A stretch of 60,979 bases of DNA, from the NCBI GenBank assembly GCA_035631615.1, contig DASQIK010000033.1, positions 1 to 60,979 on the forward strand, read 5' to 3'. The notes beneath the pieces are model-generated. The model was not told where the DNA came from, did no database searches, and was given only the letters and a program-made list of their open reading frames with translations. The position numbers and the translations under genes are program-made. Each line of letters starts with the position of its first letter. Position 1 is the stretch's first letter. Positions 50,600 to 58,985 of the stretch are shown in pieces. The stretch is from UBA5189 sp035631615. Lineage in GTDB: Bacteria; Chloroflexota; Limnocylindria; Limnocylindrales; CSP1-4.

Positions 50600-51519
50600 C
50601 GAAGGCGACTCCCTCGAGGGAACGGCACCAGTCGCCGACCGGGCGCCGCCTCGTCCCATATCCGGCCGCGCTCGACCTCCATACGCACACGCTGCGGTCC
50701 GACGGTGTCCTGTCGCCCGAGGCGCTCGTCGCCGCAGCCGGGGCAGCCGGCGTGACGCTCCTAGCAATCACGGACCACGACACGCTTGCGGGGGTCCGCG
50801 AGCTGCGCCGCTCGGGCGCCGTCCCGGCGGGCCTCGAAGTGCTCCCGGGGATCGAGCTCAACAGCGTGCTCGAGGCGCCCTCGAAATCCGGCGAGGGCGA
50901 GGTGCACGTCCTCGGGCTCGGCGTCGACCCGGATGACGACGCGCTGGAGGCGGCGCTGTCGCGCCAGCGCGATTCGCGCAGGGTCCGGTTCGACCGGATG
51001 GTCGCGCGATTCCGGGAGCTCGGCATGCCGATTGAACGAGCGCTCGAGGACCAGCCGTCAACGACCGACGATGATGCGCTCGGTCGGCCGCGACTGGCCC
51101 GAGCGCTGATCGCGTGCGGCTATGCGACGAGCATCGAGGACGCGTTCGTGCACCACCTGTCGCGCGGCCGCCCCGCGTACGTGCCCCGTCAGGGCCTCGG
51201 GCCGATCGAGGCCATTCGCGCCATTCGCGCCGCCGGCGGGATTGCATCGCTGGCGCACTTCGCCGAGGCGCCGAGCCACGTTGCCTTCATCCGCGAGCTC
51301 ATGGCGGCGGGCCTGAATGGCCTCGAGGTCTACTACCGCTCGTACGAGGCACCCGCCGTGGCAGGGCTACGCAAGGTCGCGGAGGAGCTGCGGCTTGTCG
51401 CCACCGGCGGCACGGACTACCACGGCGACCGCGAGACGTACCCGGAGGCCCACGCCGAGCTCTGGTTCCCGACCCCCGCCGCGGCCGCGTTCCGCGAGGC
51501 GCTGGAGGTCGCCGCGTAG
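50596..51519 (+). CDS. PHP-domain phosphoesterase
   Basis: A 307-aa PHP protein of the YciV/RNase AM-like group. Metal ligands are seen in DLHTHTLRSDG, LAITDHDTL, PGIELNS, ASLAHFAE and GGTDYHG. Enzymes of this group hydrolyse 3',5'-nucleoside bisphosphate or trim RNA 5' ends. The GTG start overlaps the ymdB stop (GTGA), so it is coupled to another phosphodiesterase; both may act in nucleotide or RNA turnover with RNase Y. Confidence 0.88.
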   Translation: MTKATPSRERHQSPTGRRLVPYPAALDLHTHTLRSDGVLSPEALVAAAGAAGVTLLAITDHDTLAGVRELRRSGAVPAGLEVLPGIELNSVLEAPSKSGEGEVHVLGLGVDPDDDALEAALSRQRDSRRVRFDRMVARFRELGMPIERALEDQPSTTDDDALGRPRLARALIACGYATSIEDAFVHHLSRGRPAYVPRQGLGPIEAIRAIRAAGGIASLAHFAEAPSHVAFIRELMAAGLNGLEVYYRSYEAPAVAGLRKVAEELRLVATGGTDYHGDRETYPEAHAELWFPTPAAAAFREALEVAA

Positions 51520-51585
51520 CCGGCCCGGTTCGAACGCCTGGCTGGTCGACGTTTGCCCATCTGGCCCCCGCCCGTGCATTGCCAC

Positions 51586-51591
51586 TAGCAT
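51586..51591 (+). promoter_or_regulatory. Putative leaderless -10 (TAGCAT) of miaB
   Basis: TAGCAT lies 9 nt before the miaB ATG at 51601, with no Shine-Dalgarno sequence between. Confidence 0.45.
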
Positions 51592-51600
51592 GGCACGGCC

Positions 51601-53286
51601 ATGACGACCAGTCGGCTGCTGCCAATGCTCGAGGTCGCCCCGCCGCCGGCGAGTGCCGCGCGGTCGGCCGCCGATGCCGACGACGTCCGCGTCGCCGAGT
51701 TCCGGCCCGAGACCCGGGCCCTGCCGCGCTTCTACGTGTGGACGCTCGGCTGCCAGATGAACCGCAGCGATTCGGAGGAGATGGCCGGCAGGCTGCTCGC
51801 GGCGGGCTGTGCCGAGGCCTCGTCGATGGACGCCGCGGATCTCGTGGTCATCAACACCTGCGCGATTCGGGAGGCGGCCGAGGCGAAGGTCATCGGGCGC
51901 CAGGGCGAGCTGGCGAAGATGAAGCAGGCCAATCCCTCGATGCGCGTCGTGATGACCGGCTGCGCCGTTCGCGAGATGGATCGCGAGCGGCTCGATCACC
52001 GGTTCCCGGCCGTCGACCTCTTCCTCCGGCCTGACCAGGAGCCCGAGCTCGTCGATCGACTCGGCCTGGCGTCGGCGCAGGGGCCCGTCGGCCTCATCGG
52101 GGCGACAACCGTCGTCGGTCGAACGGTCGTCGGGGTTGCCGATCGGCTTTCCGGCACGCGCGCCGGAGCGGTCGAGCGTGGTGCCGTCCACCGAGGCTCT
52201 ACCGTGTCCGCCTGGCTTCCGATCATCTACGGCTGCGACAAGACCTGCACCTACTGCATCGTGCCGTTCAGCCGCGGCCCGGAGCGCAGCCGGCCATTCG
52301 ACGACATCGTCGATGAGGCGCGCTCGATCGCTGCGCACGGCTACCGCGAGGTCACGCTCCTCGGCCAGAACGTGAACTCATATGGCCACGACCTCGCCCC
52401 GGAGGCGCGGTTCGGGCATGTCCGGACGGCGCGCTGGGCGGGTCGCCAGCTGGACCTTGGGTCACGGCCGGATCTCGCCGAGCTCATTCGCGCGATCGAC
52501 CGCCTGCGGACGGCGGACGGGTCGCCGGCGATCCCGCGCCTTCGATTCATCACCTCGCACCCGTGGGACCTATCCGACCGGCTGATCGACGCGATGGCCG
52601 AGTGCCCGTCGGTGTGCGAGGCGCTCCACCTGCCGGTCCAGTCCGGTGACGACGCCGTCCTGCGACGGATGGGCCGCCAGTACACGATCGAGCACTACCT
52701 CGAGCGACTCGAGCGGATCCGCGCGGCCGTCCCGGAGATCGCGATCAGCACGGACGTGATCGTGGGCTTCTGCGGCGAGACCGAGGCCCAGTTCGAGTCG
52801 ACGCTGCGGTTGCTCGAGCGGGTCGGCTACGACCAGGTCTTCGCGGCTGCGTACTCGGAGCGGCCCGGGACACCCGCGACCAGGCTCGCCGACGACGTGC
52901 CCGCCGACGACAAGCGCCGCCGGCTCAACACGCTCCTCGCGCTTCAGGAGCCGATCGGGCTCGAGCGCAATCGCGCCTGGCTCGGCCGGACCGTCGAGGT
53001 CCTCGTCGACACCATAGTCCCACCGCGAACCCACGAGCACGACGACGACGCCGCGAGCCACGGGATCTATGCCGCGACGGACGCGGGACGGTCGGGCGAG
53101 CTCAGCCACCTGTCTGGTCGTTCTCGCCAGAACAAGCTGGTCCACCTGACCGGACCGGCACGTTGGCTGGGCTCGCTCACCGACGTGCGCGTCGAGCATG
53201 CTGGCGCCTACGCGCTTCGGGGGGCTCCGGTCGGAGCGCCCGCGCTCGCCGACGGACCGGTCGAAGGCGCCGCCAGGTCAGCCTGA
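51601..53286 (+). CDS. miaB: tRNA-2-methylthio-N6-isopentenyladenosine synthase MiaB
   Basis: A 561-aa radical SAM methylthiotransferase that thiomethylates i6A37 in tRNA. The N-terminal cluster ligands are in LGCQMNRSDSEEM, INTCAIREAAEAK and TGCAVRE; the radical SAM triad is GCDKTCTYCIVPFSRG; QNVNSYG, LHLPVQSGDD and STDVIVGFCGET follow. A TRAM domain ends the protein. It is about 100 aa longer than usual MiaB: extra residues lie before the radical SAM motif, after NSYGHDL, and inside the TRAM domain (PPRTHEHDDDAASHG). miaA, which makes its substrate, starts 10 nt downstream. Confidence 0.94.
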   Translation: MTTSRLLPMLEVAPPPASAARSAADADDVRVAEFRPETRALPRFYVWTLGCQMNRSDSEEMAGRLLAAGCAEASSMDAADLVVINTCAIREAAEAKVIGRQGELAKMKQANPSMRVVMTGCAVREMDRERLDHRFPAVDLFLRPDQEPELVDRLGLASAQGPVGLIGATTVVGRTVVGVADRLSGTRAGAVERGAVHRGSTVSAWLPIIYGCDKTCTYCIVPFSRGPERSRPFDDIVDEARSIAAHGYREVTLLGQNVNSYGHDLAPEARFGHVRTARWAGRQLDLGSRPDLAELIRAIDRLRTADGSPAIPRLRFITSHPWDLSDRLIDAMAECPSVCEALHLPVQSGDDAVLRRMGRQYTIEHYLERLERIRAAVPEIAISTDVIVGFCGETEAQFESTLRLLERVGYDQVFAAAYSERPGTPATRLADDVPADDKRRRLNTLLALQEPIGLERNRAWLGRTVEVLVDTIVPPRTHEHDDDAASHGIYAATDAGRSGELSHLSGRSRQNKLVHLTGPARWLGSLTDVRVEHAGAYALRGAPVGAPALADGPVEGAARSA

Positions 53287-53296
53287 GGGCGCGGGG

Positions 53297-54250
53297 ATGC
53301 CCGCGCCCGGCCGAACTGCGCCGCCGCTCCTCGTCATCGCCGGCGCGACGGCGACCGGCAAGACCGGGCTGTCGATCGCGGTCGGGGCGGCGCTTCTGGC
53401 TGACGGCATTCCCGTCGAGATCATCTCGGCCGATTCGCGCCAGGTCTTTCGCGGCATGGACATCGGAACGGCAAAGGTGCCCGCGAATGCGCGCGCAGGG
53501 ATCCCGCATCACGGCCTCGATCTCGCCGATCCCGACGAGCCCTTCTCCGTCGTCGATTACGTGCGCCACGCGCGGGAAGGGCTGGCGGAGATCGCGGCGC
53601 GCGGGGGCGTGGCGGTCCTGGTGGGCGGGACCGGGCTGTACCTGCGCGCGGTCGGGCGCGGGCTCGATGCCGACGCGCTGCCATTCGATGCCGGGGTCCG
53701 AGCGCGGATCGAGGCGGGCCTCGCCGCCGACGGGCTGGCACCGGCGGTCGCCCGACTTCGCGCGATCGCGCCGACGATCGCGTCGCGCATCGACCTGGCG
53801 AATCCGAGACGCGTCGCGCGCGCGCTCGAGATCGCCGAGCTGCGGGGCGATGCAGCACCGCCGCCGGCGCTCGGCTATGCGGGCCCGATCGCCTGGATCG
53901 GGCTGCGGGTGGCGTCGCCGACCCATCGCGAATGGATCGCGAATCGCGCCCGCGAGCAGTTCGATGCCGGCCTGATCGACGAGGCGCGAGCGCTCCGCGA
54001 CCGGTTCGACCCGGCGCTGCCGGCCTTCTCGGCGATCGGCTACCGCGAGGCGTGGGCGGTCCTCGACGGGACGTTGACGCGGGACCGGGCGATTGAGCTC
54101 GACGCCCAGCGCAACGTTGCGTTCGCGAAGCGCCAGGCCACCTGGTTCCGGTCTGAGCCGGGCATCGAGTGGCTCGATGGGGCAACGACCGACCCCGCCG
54201 CGACAGTCGACCGCGCGATCGCGATCGCTCGCGCCCTGGTGGCTGGTTGA
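53297..54250 (+). CDS. miaA: tRNA dimethylallyltransferase MiaA
   Basis: A 317-aa MiaA, which adds dimethylallyl to A37 of tRNAs reading U-starting codons; MiaB then thiomethylates it. GATATGKTGLSIAV is the P-loop, ISADSRQVFRGMDIGTAK the family signature, VGGTGLYLRAV the dimethylallyl site; IGYREAW and a C-terminal helical part follow. ATG at 53297 is chosen; a longer frame overlaps miaB and is rejected. Its stop overlaps the TTG of the next gene (TTGA). Confidence 0.95.
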   Translation: MPAPGRTAPPLLVIAGATATGKTGLSIAVGAALLADGIPVEIISADSRQVFRGMDIGTAKVPANARAGIPHHGLDLADPDEPFSVVDYVRHAREGLAEIAARGGVAVLVGGTGLYLRAVGRGLDADALPFDAGVRARIEAGLAADGLAPAVARLRAIAPTIASRIDLANPRRVARALEIAELRGDAAPPPALGYAGPIAWIGLRVASPTHREWIANRAREQFDAGLIDEARALRDRFDPALPAFSAIGYREAWAVLDGTLTRDRAIELDAQRNVAFAKRQATWFRSEPGIEWLDGATTDPAATVDRAIAIARALVAG

Positions 54251-55446
54251 GCGCGCCGGTCGCCTCGTTGCCCGGGGCGCGGGCCGACGCCTGGCGAATG
54301 GAGCGCCAGCTCCTCGGCTCGGCGAGGGCACCGTCCCCGGTCGAGGTCGCGCAACGGCTGGTCGGCGTGCAGGCGCAGGTCACGTCATCGGCCGCGCTCG
54401 CGATCGCCCTGCGCGCCAGGGCGCTCGCGGGCATGGGCGCACCCGCACCCACCGAGCAGACCGCACGCGCCCTCCGCGAGCGCCGCCTCGTCCGATCGTG
54501 GGCGATGCGCGGCACGCTCCATCTCTTTGCCGCCGAGGATGTCCCGACGGTCGCGGCGGCGCTCGGCAGGAAGGAGCACTGGCGCCGGCCTGCGTGGCTG
54601 CGCTGGTTCGGGGTCGACGAGCCGGCGATGGAGGCCCTCATCGACACCATCGGCGAGGTGCTCGACGACGGCCGGCCCCGCACCCGGGCGGAGCTGGCCG
54701 ACGAGATCGGGGGCCGGCTCGGCCCGAGGGCCGGCAAGCTCCTCCTCGGGAGCTGGGGGAGCGCGCTCAAGGTCGCCTCGGCCCGGCACTACCTGGTCCA
54801 GTCCGCGGAGGACGAGGCAGGCGTCCGCTTCGTGCGCGCATCGCGCTGGGTCGAGGCATGGCGCGAAGAGGACGAGGACGCCGCCCTCGCGACCCTCATC
54901 GAGCGCTATCTCGCCGCCTACGGGCCGGCGACGGTCCGGGAGATCCGCCGCTGGTGGGGCGTCGCGACGCTGGCCGATATCCGGCCGGCGATCGCCCGGC
55001 TCGCGCATCGGCTCGCCGAGGTCGACGTCGATGGCACGCGCGCCCTCGTCCGCACCGAGGATCTCGACGCGATCGCCGCGACGCCGGCGACGGATGACGA
55101 CGTCGTCCTCGTCGGGGGCTTCGATCCGTTCATCGTCGGTGCCGGGCTGCGCGACCGGCTGCTCCCCGCCGCCCACCTCAAGCGCGTTTCACGGACCGCC
55201 GGCTGGATCTCGCCGGTCGTGCTCGTCGACGGTCGCGCCGCGGGGGTGTGGGATGCGAAGCGGTCCGGCGACCGGCTCACGATCACCGTCGATGCGTTCC
55301 ATCGGTTTTCGGCGGCGACGCGGCGCGCCATCGGCAGGGCAGGGGAGCGGGTCGCCGCGGCGCAGGGTGCGACGGCCACCCTCGCATATGGGCCGGTGTT
55401 CACCGAGAAGGGTCCGCCGCTGGTGATCACCCCGGCCAACGCCTGA
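54247..55446 (+). CDS. Winged-helix AlkZ/YcaQ-like DNA glycosylase family protein
   Basis: A 399-aa HTH_42-family protein. The LVGVQAQ stretch carries the QxQ pair (Q42/Q44 from the TTG start), which in AlkZ glycosylases acts in removing bulky alkylated bases or crosslinks. RSWAMRGTLHLFAAED, the winged-helix repeats (PATVREIRRWWG) and GGFDPFIVG are family hallmarks. TTG at 54247 overlaps the miaA stop and gives the expected N-terminal helix; ATG at 54298 would cut into it. The antisense and other frames are shadows. Whether it repairs DNA here is inference. Confidence 0.82.
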   Translation: MSAPVASLPGARADAWRMERQLLGSARAPSPVEVAQRLVGVQAQVTSSAALAIALRARALAGMGAPAPTEQTARALRERRLVRSWAMRGTLHLFAAEDVPTVAAALGRKEHWRRPAWLRWFGVDEPAMEALIDTIGEVLDDGRPRTRAELADEIGGRLGPRAGKLLLGSWGSALKVASARHYLVQSAEDEAGVRFVRASRWVEAWREEDEDAALATLIERYLAAYGPATVREIRRWWGVATLADIRPAIARLAHRLAEVDVDGTRALVRTEDLDAIAATPATDDDVVLVGGFDPFIVGAGLRDRLLPAAHLKRVSRTAGWISPVVLVDGRAAGVWDAKRSGDRLTITVDAFHRFSAATRRAIGRAGERVAAAQGATATLAYGPVFTEKGPPLVITPANA

Positions 55447-55589
55447 GGCTCGGACCACAGTGCGGTCGTCCGACGAGTGACCCGCCGGCGCGTCAAGGGC
55501 GCGCCAGGACGCAGGAGGCCCGCAGCCGCGGTGCGTCGCGGCGGAGATGCCACAATGGCCCGAATCTGATAGTCGGAGGCGCCTCGCCG

Positions 55590-58500
55590 GTGCGCTCACT
55601 GCTTGCGGGGTGGCGGGTGAGCCTGCAGCGGACGCGCGCCGATTGGCCGATCGTCGCGGCGGCATGGCTGATCACGCTGCTCGCCGCCGTCCTTCTCGCC
55701 GCAGGCTTCATCTACCCGGCAGCGGCCTCGGAGGCCGGCCTGCGCCGAGCGCTGACCGATGCCCCGGTCGGACAGACGAACGTCGTTGCGTCGATCTACC
55801 AGCCGGCCGCGAATGCGCAGGCCGTCGATGGCCCTGCCGAGGCCGACCTGCAGGCCGTGATCACCCCGCTGGGCGGCAGCATCCTGCGGGACTGGCGGGG
55901 GAGCTCGACGTTCGGGATTGCGGGTCTGCCGGGCAGCGAGCCTGGCGACCAGGCCGTCGTCGGCTACCTCGACGACCTCGCCAGCCACGCCACGCTCGTC
56001 GGCGGCGCGTGGCCCGCCGAACGAGGCAGCTCCGGGCCGATCCAGGTCGTCGTCGTGGACGCGGTCGCGACCGCCCTCCACCTTCGAGTCGGCGATTCGG
56101 TGCCCCTCGTGGCCCACCCGTCCGAGCAGCCCCTGGCCGTGCCGGCCCGCCTGGTCGGCATCTTCTCGGTGACCTCCGCCGCCGACCCGTACTGGAGCGC
56201 CGACGACCAGCTCGCCACCGGGATCCACGAGAACGGCACCTATCGCAACCTGGGCCCGTTCCTCACGACGCAGGACGACCTGCTCCAGCACGCCGGCCTG
56301 ACGCAGGTGCGGCTGCAGTGGCGCGTGTTTCCGAGGTTCGAGGACCTCTCACTGGACGACGCCGGCCAGCTCCGCACGCGCGTCGAGGGCCTCGGCGAGC
56401 GCCTCGGCGTGGACACCGGGCAGCCCTTCTCCGTCACGACGGGGTTGCCCGCGATCCTGCGCGATGCCGAGCGCTCGCTGCTCGTGAGCCGGACCGGCGT
56501 GCTCCTGCTCATGGCCCAGCTCTCGATCCTGGCGGCGTATGCGATCGTGCTGACGGCGTCACTCCTGGTCGATCACCGGCGAGTCGATACCGCCCTGCTG
56601 CGGTCGCGGGGCGCCGGCTTGCCCCAGCTCGCCCTGCTCGGCGCCGCGGAGGGCGTCCTCCTCGCGATCCCCGCCGTGCTGGTCGCGCCATGGCTCGCGG
56701 TCGCGGCGCTCAACCTGCTCAATGTCGTCGGCCCGCTCGCGGACGTCGGCCTGCACATCGACCCGCGCGTCACCACGGACGGCTACGTTGCCGCGGGAGC
56801 GGCGGGTCTCGCCTGCGTGGCGCTGCTCGTGCTGCCGGCGGTGCTGGCCGCGCGCGGGTTCGCCGCGGAGCACGGCGGGCTGTCGCGCCAGGAGACGCGG
56901 ACGTTCGGACAGCGCATGGGCCTTGACATCGCCCTGCTCGCGATCACCGGGATCGCCATCTGGCAGCTCCGGCTCTACGGCGCCCCGCTCACGCGGAGCG
57001 TGCAGGGCGCGCTCGGGCTGGATCCGCTGCTCGTTGCGGCGCCCGCGATCGGGCTCATGGCCGGCGGAGTGCTCGCGCTCCGCCTGCTGCCGCTGCTCGC
57101 CGAGGCCGCCGAGGCGGCGATCTCTCGGGGGCGCGACCTGGTCGCCTCGCTCGGCTCGCGCCAGATGGCCCGGCGCCCGCTCCGCTACACGCGGTCCGCG
57201 CTGCTGCTGATGCTCGCGATGTCGATGGGCGTGTTCGCGCTGTCGTACGCGGCGACGTGGTCGATCTCGCAGCGCGACCAGGCCGCGTACCAGGCCGGCG
57301 CCGACGCTCGCGTGCTGCCCGGGAACACGCTCGACAGCCTGCCGGCGTGGGCGCTGCCCAGCGCCTACCGGGGCGTGGCCGGCGTCGCCGACGTCACCCC
57401 GGTCGAGCGGATCTCCGGCGGGATCAACTTTGCCGCCGGCGGCTCGGCGGATCTGCTGGCCCTCGACGCCGGCACCGGTGCGGGCATCGTCCACTTCCGC
57501 GGCGACGAGGCGACCGCGTCGCTCGACACGCTGCTGCACCCGCTCACCGCGGGCCGCCCGACGCCGACGCTCGCCCAGCTGCCCGATGGCACGACCTACC
57601 TCCGGATCACGCCACGCTTCCACATCACCGCGATCAGCCAGCTCGTGGTCGACGAGCAGACGCAGACGGCCACCGACGTCCCGATCGCTCCGGACATGGT
57701 GACCGGCGTCCTGCTCAGCGTCGGTGCCGTGGTGCGGGACGCGCACGGGCAGCTGTACGACCTGGAGGTCGGCCCGGTGGACGTCACCGCCGCGCCCGCA
57801 CCGATCATCGTCGCGCTCACGCCCACCAGGGAGCGCAACGCCGCGAGCTTCGCCCAGGTGGGCGCCCGGCTGGACGGGCCGCTGACGCTCGCCGGGCTGA
57901 ACGTGGCGGTCTGGCTGCCGCAGGACACGACGACCACGTCCGGGGTGCTCGGGATCGGCGCCGTGGCGGGCGGCGCGAGCACGACCGGTCCCTGGACGGA
58001 CCTCCAGCTCAGTGGTGCGGGGCCATGGTCCGCAAAGATGGGCCAGGGACAGGGGGCACTCGGCGACGCGCAGGCGACCCAGGCGGACGGGACCAGCGTC
58101 CAGATCGGCGGCGACACGGGGAAGCCCCTGTTCGGTAACGGACCAGGCATTGCGGCCGCGCACATGACCATGGTGCCCGCCTCGGTTGCGCCTGCCGGCC
58201 CAATCCCGGTGATCGTGAATCGCGCATTCCTGGCGGCAACCACCTCCGCACCGGGCGACACCATCACCGCGACGCTGGACAGCGCCTCGCGGCGCCTCGA
58301 GATCTCCGGCGTCGTCGACAGCTTCCCCACGACGGATCCCGCCATCCCGATCGCGATCTTCGACGAGCCCACGCTCGGCCTGCTGCGTCTCCAGGCCACG
58401 GGGCTGACCCGCGTCGCCGACGAGTGGTGGCTGTCCACCAAGCCTGGGGCGGCGGTGAACCTCCGCGACGCCCTTGGCGCGCGCCCGTTCGACAGCGCCG

Positions 58501-58982
58501 AGGTCGTGACCGCGACCGATCGGGCGCGCAGCCTGAGCACGGATCCCGTGGCGCTCGGGATCATCGGCGCGCTGACGCTCGGCTTCATCGCGACCGGGCT
58601 GTTCGCGATCGTGGGGCTGACGGTCAGTGCCGCCGTGTCGGCGCGCCAGCGGCGAACCGAGTTCGCGCTCCTCCGGGCGCTCGGCTTCTCGGCGCGCCAG
58701 CTCTCCGCCTCGCTGTGGCTCGAGAACGGCAGCCTCGTGCTGGTGAGCCTCCTCGCGGGAACCGGCCTCGGCCTGCTGATCGGGTGGCTGGTCCTGCCGT
58801 TCGTGACCGTCACGCAGCAGGCCACTGCGCCGGTGCCGCCCGTGCTCGTGGAGATCCCATGGGATCGCATCCTGCTGCTCGATGGCGTGAGCGCCCTTGC
58901 GCTCGGGATGGCCGTCGTGGTGATCGGTGCGGTCCTCCGGCGACTCGGCGTGGGCAGCGTGCTTCGGATGGGCGAGGACTGA
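55590..58982 (+). CDS. Large FtsX-like ABC transporter permease
   Basis: A 1130-aa membrane protein. An N-terminal helix (about 18-42) is followed by an extracytoplasmic MacB-like domain, a block of membrane helices (about 300-530), a second large extracytoplasmic region and three C-terminal helices ending in the FtsX-type motif region (LGFIATGLFAIVGLTVSA, RQRRTEFALLRALGFS). GTG at 55590 is chosen; GGAGG lies 10 nt upstream and a GATAGT hexamer just before that. The frame is open back to 55248 only as a shadow of the AlkZ-like gene. No ABC ATPase is in the window; it may lie downstream. A second permease follows after 3 nt. Confidence 0.85.
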   Translation: MRSLLAGWRVSLQRTRADWPIVAAAWLITLLAAVLLAAGFIYPAAASEAGLRRALTDAPVGQTNVVASIYQPAANAQAVDGPAEADLQAVITPLGGSILRDWRGSSTFGIAGLPGSEPGDQAVVGYLDDLASHATLVGGAWPAERGSSGPIQVVVVDAVATALHLRVGDSVPLVAHPSEQPLAVPARLVGIFSVTSAADPYWSADDQLATGIHENGTYRNLGPFLTTQDDLLQHAGLTQVRLQWRVFPRFEDLSLDDAGQLRTRVEGLGERLGVDTGQPFSVTTGLPAILRDAERSLLVSRTGVLLLMAQLSILAAYAIVLTASLLVDHRRVDTALLRSRGAGLPQLALLGAAEGVLLAIPAVLVAPWLAVAALNLLNVVGPLADVGLHIDPRVTTDGYVAAGAAGLACVALLVLPAVLAARGFAAEHGGLSRQETRTFGQRMGLDIALLAITGIAIWQLRLYGAPLTRSVQGALGLDPLLVAAPAIGLMAGGVLALRLLPLLAEAAEAAISRGRDLVASLGSRQMARRPLRYTRSALLLMLAMSMGVFALSYAATWSISQRDQAAYQAGADARVLPGNTLDSLPAWALPSAYRGVAGVADVTPVERISGGINFAAGGSADLLALDAGTGAGIVHFRGDEATASLDTLLHPLTAGRPTPTLAQLPDGTTYLRITPRFHITAISQLVVDEQTQTATDVPIAPDMVTGVLLSVGAVVRDAHGQLYDLEVGPVDVTAAPAPIIVALTPTRERNAASFAQVGARLDGPLTLAGLNVAVWLPQDTTTTSGVLGIGAVAGGASTTGPWTDLQLSGAGPWSAKMGQGQGALGDAQATQADGTSVQIGGDTGKPLFGNGPGIAAAHMTMVPASVAPAGPIPVIVNRAFLAATTSAPGDTITATLDSASRRLEISGVVDSFPTTDPAIPIAIFDEPTLGLLRLQATGLTRVADEWWLSTKPGAAVNLRDALGARPFDSAEVVTATDRARSLSTDPVALGIIGALTLGFIATGLFAIVGLTVSAAVSARQRRTEFALLRALGFSARQLSASLWLENGSLVLVSLLAGTGLGLLIGWLVLPFVTVTQQATAPVPPVLVEIPWDRILLLDGVSALALGMAVVVIGAVLRRLGVGSVLRMGED

Positions 58983-58985
58983 GCC

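Noticed and set aside
49595..50767. N-terminal extension of the secreted-protein frame
   Set aside because: The stretch is antisense to ymdB and would place the signal peptide inside the protein.
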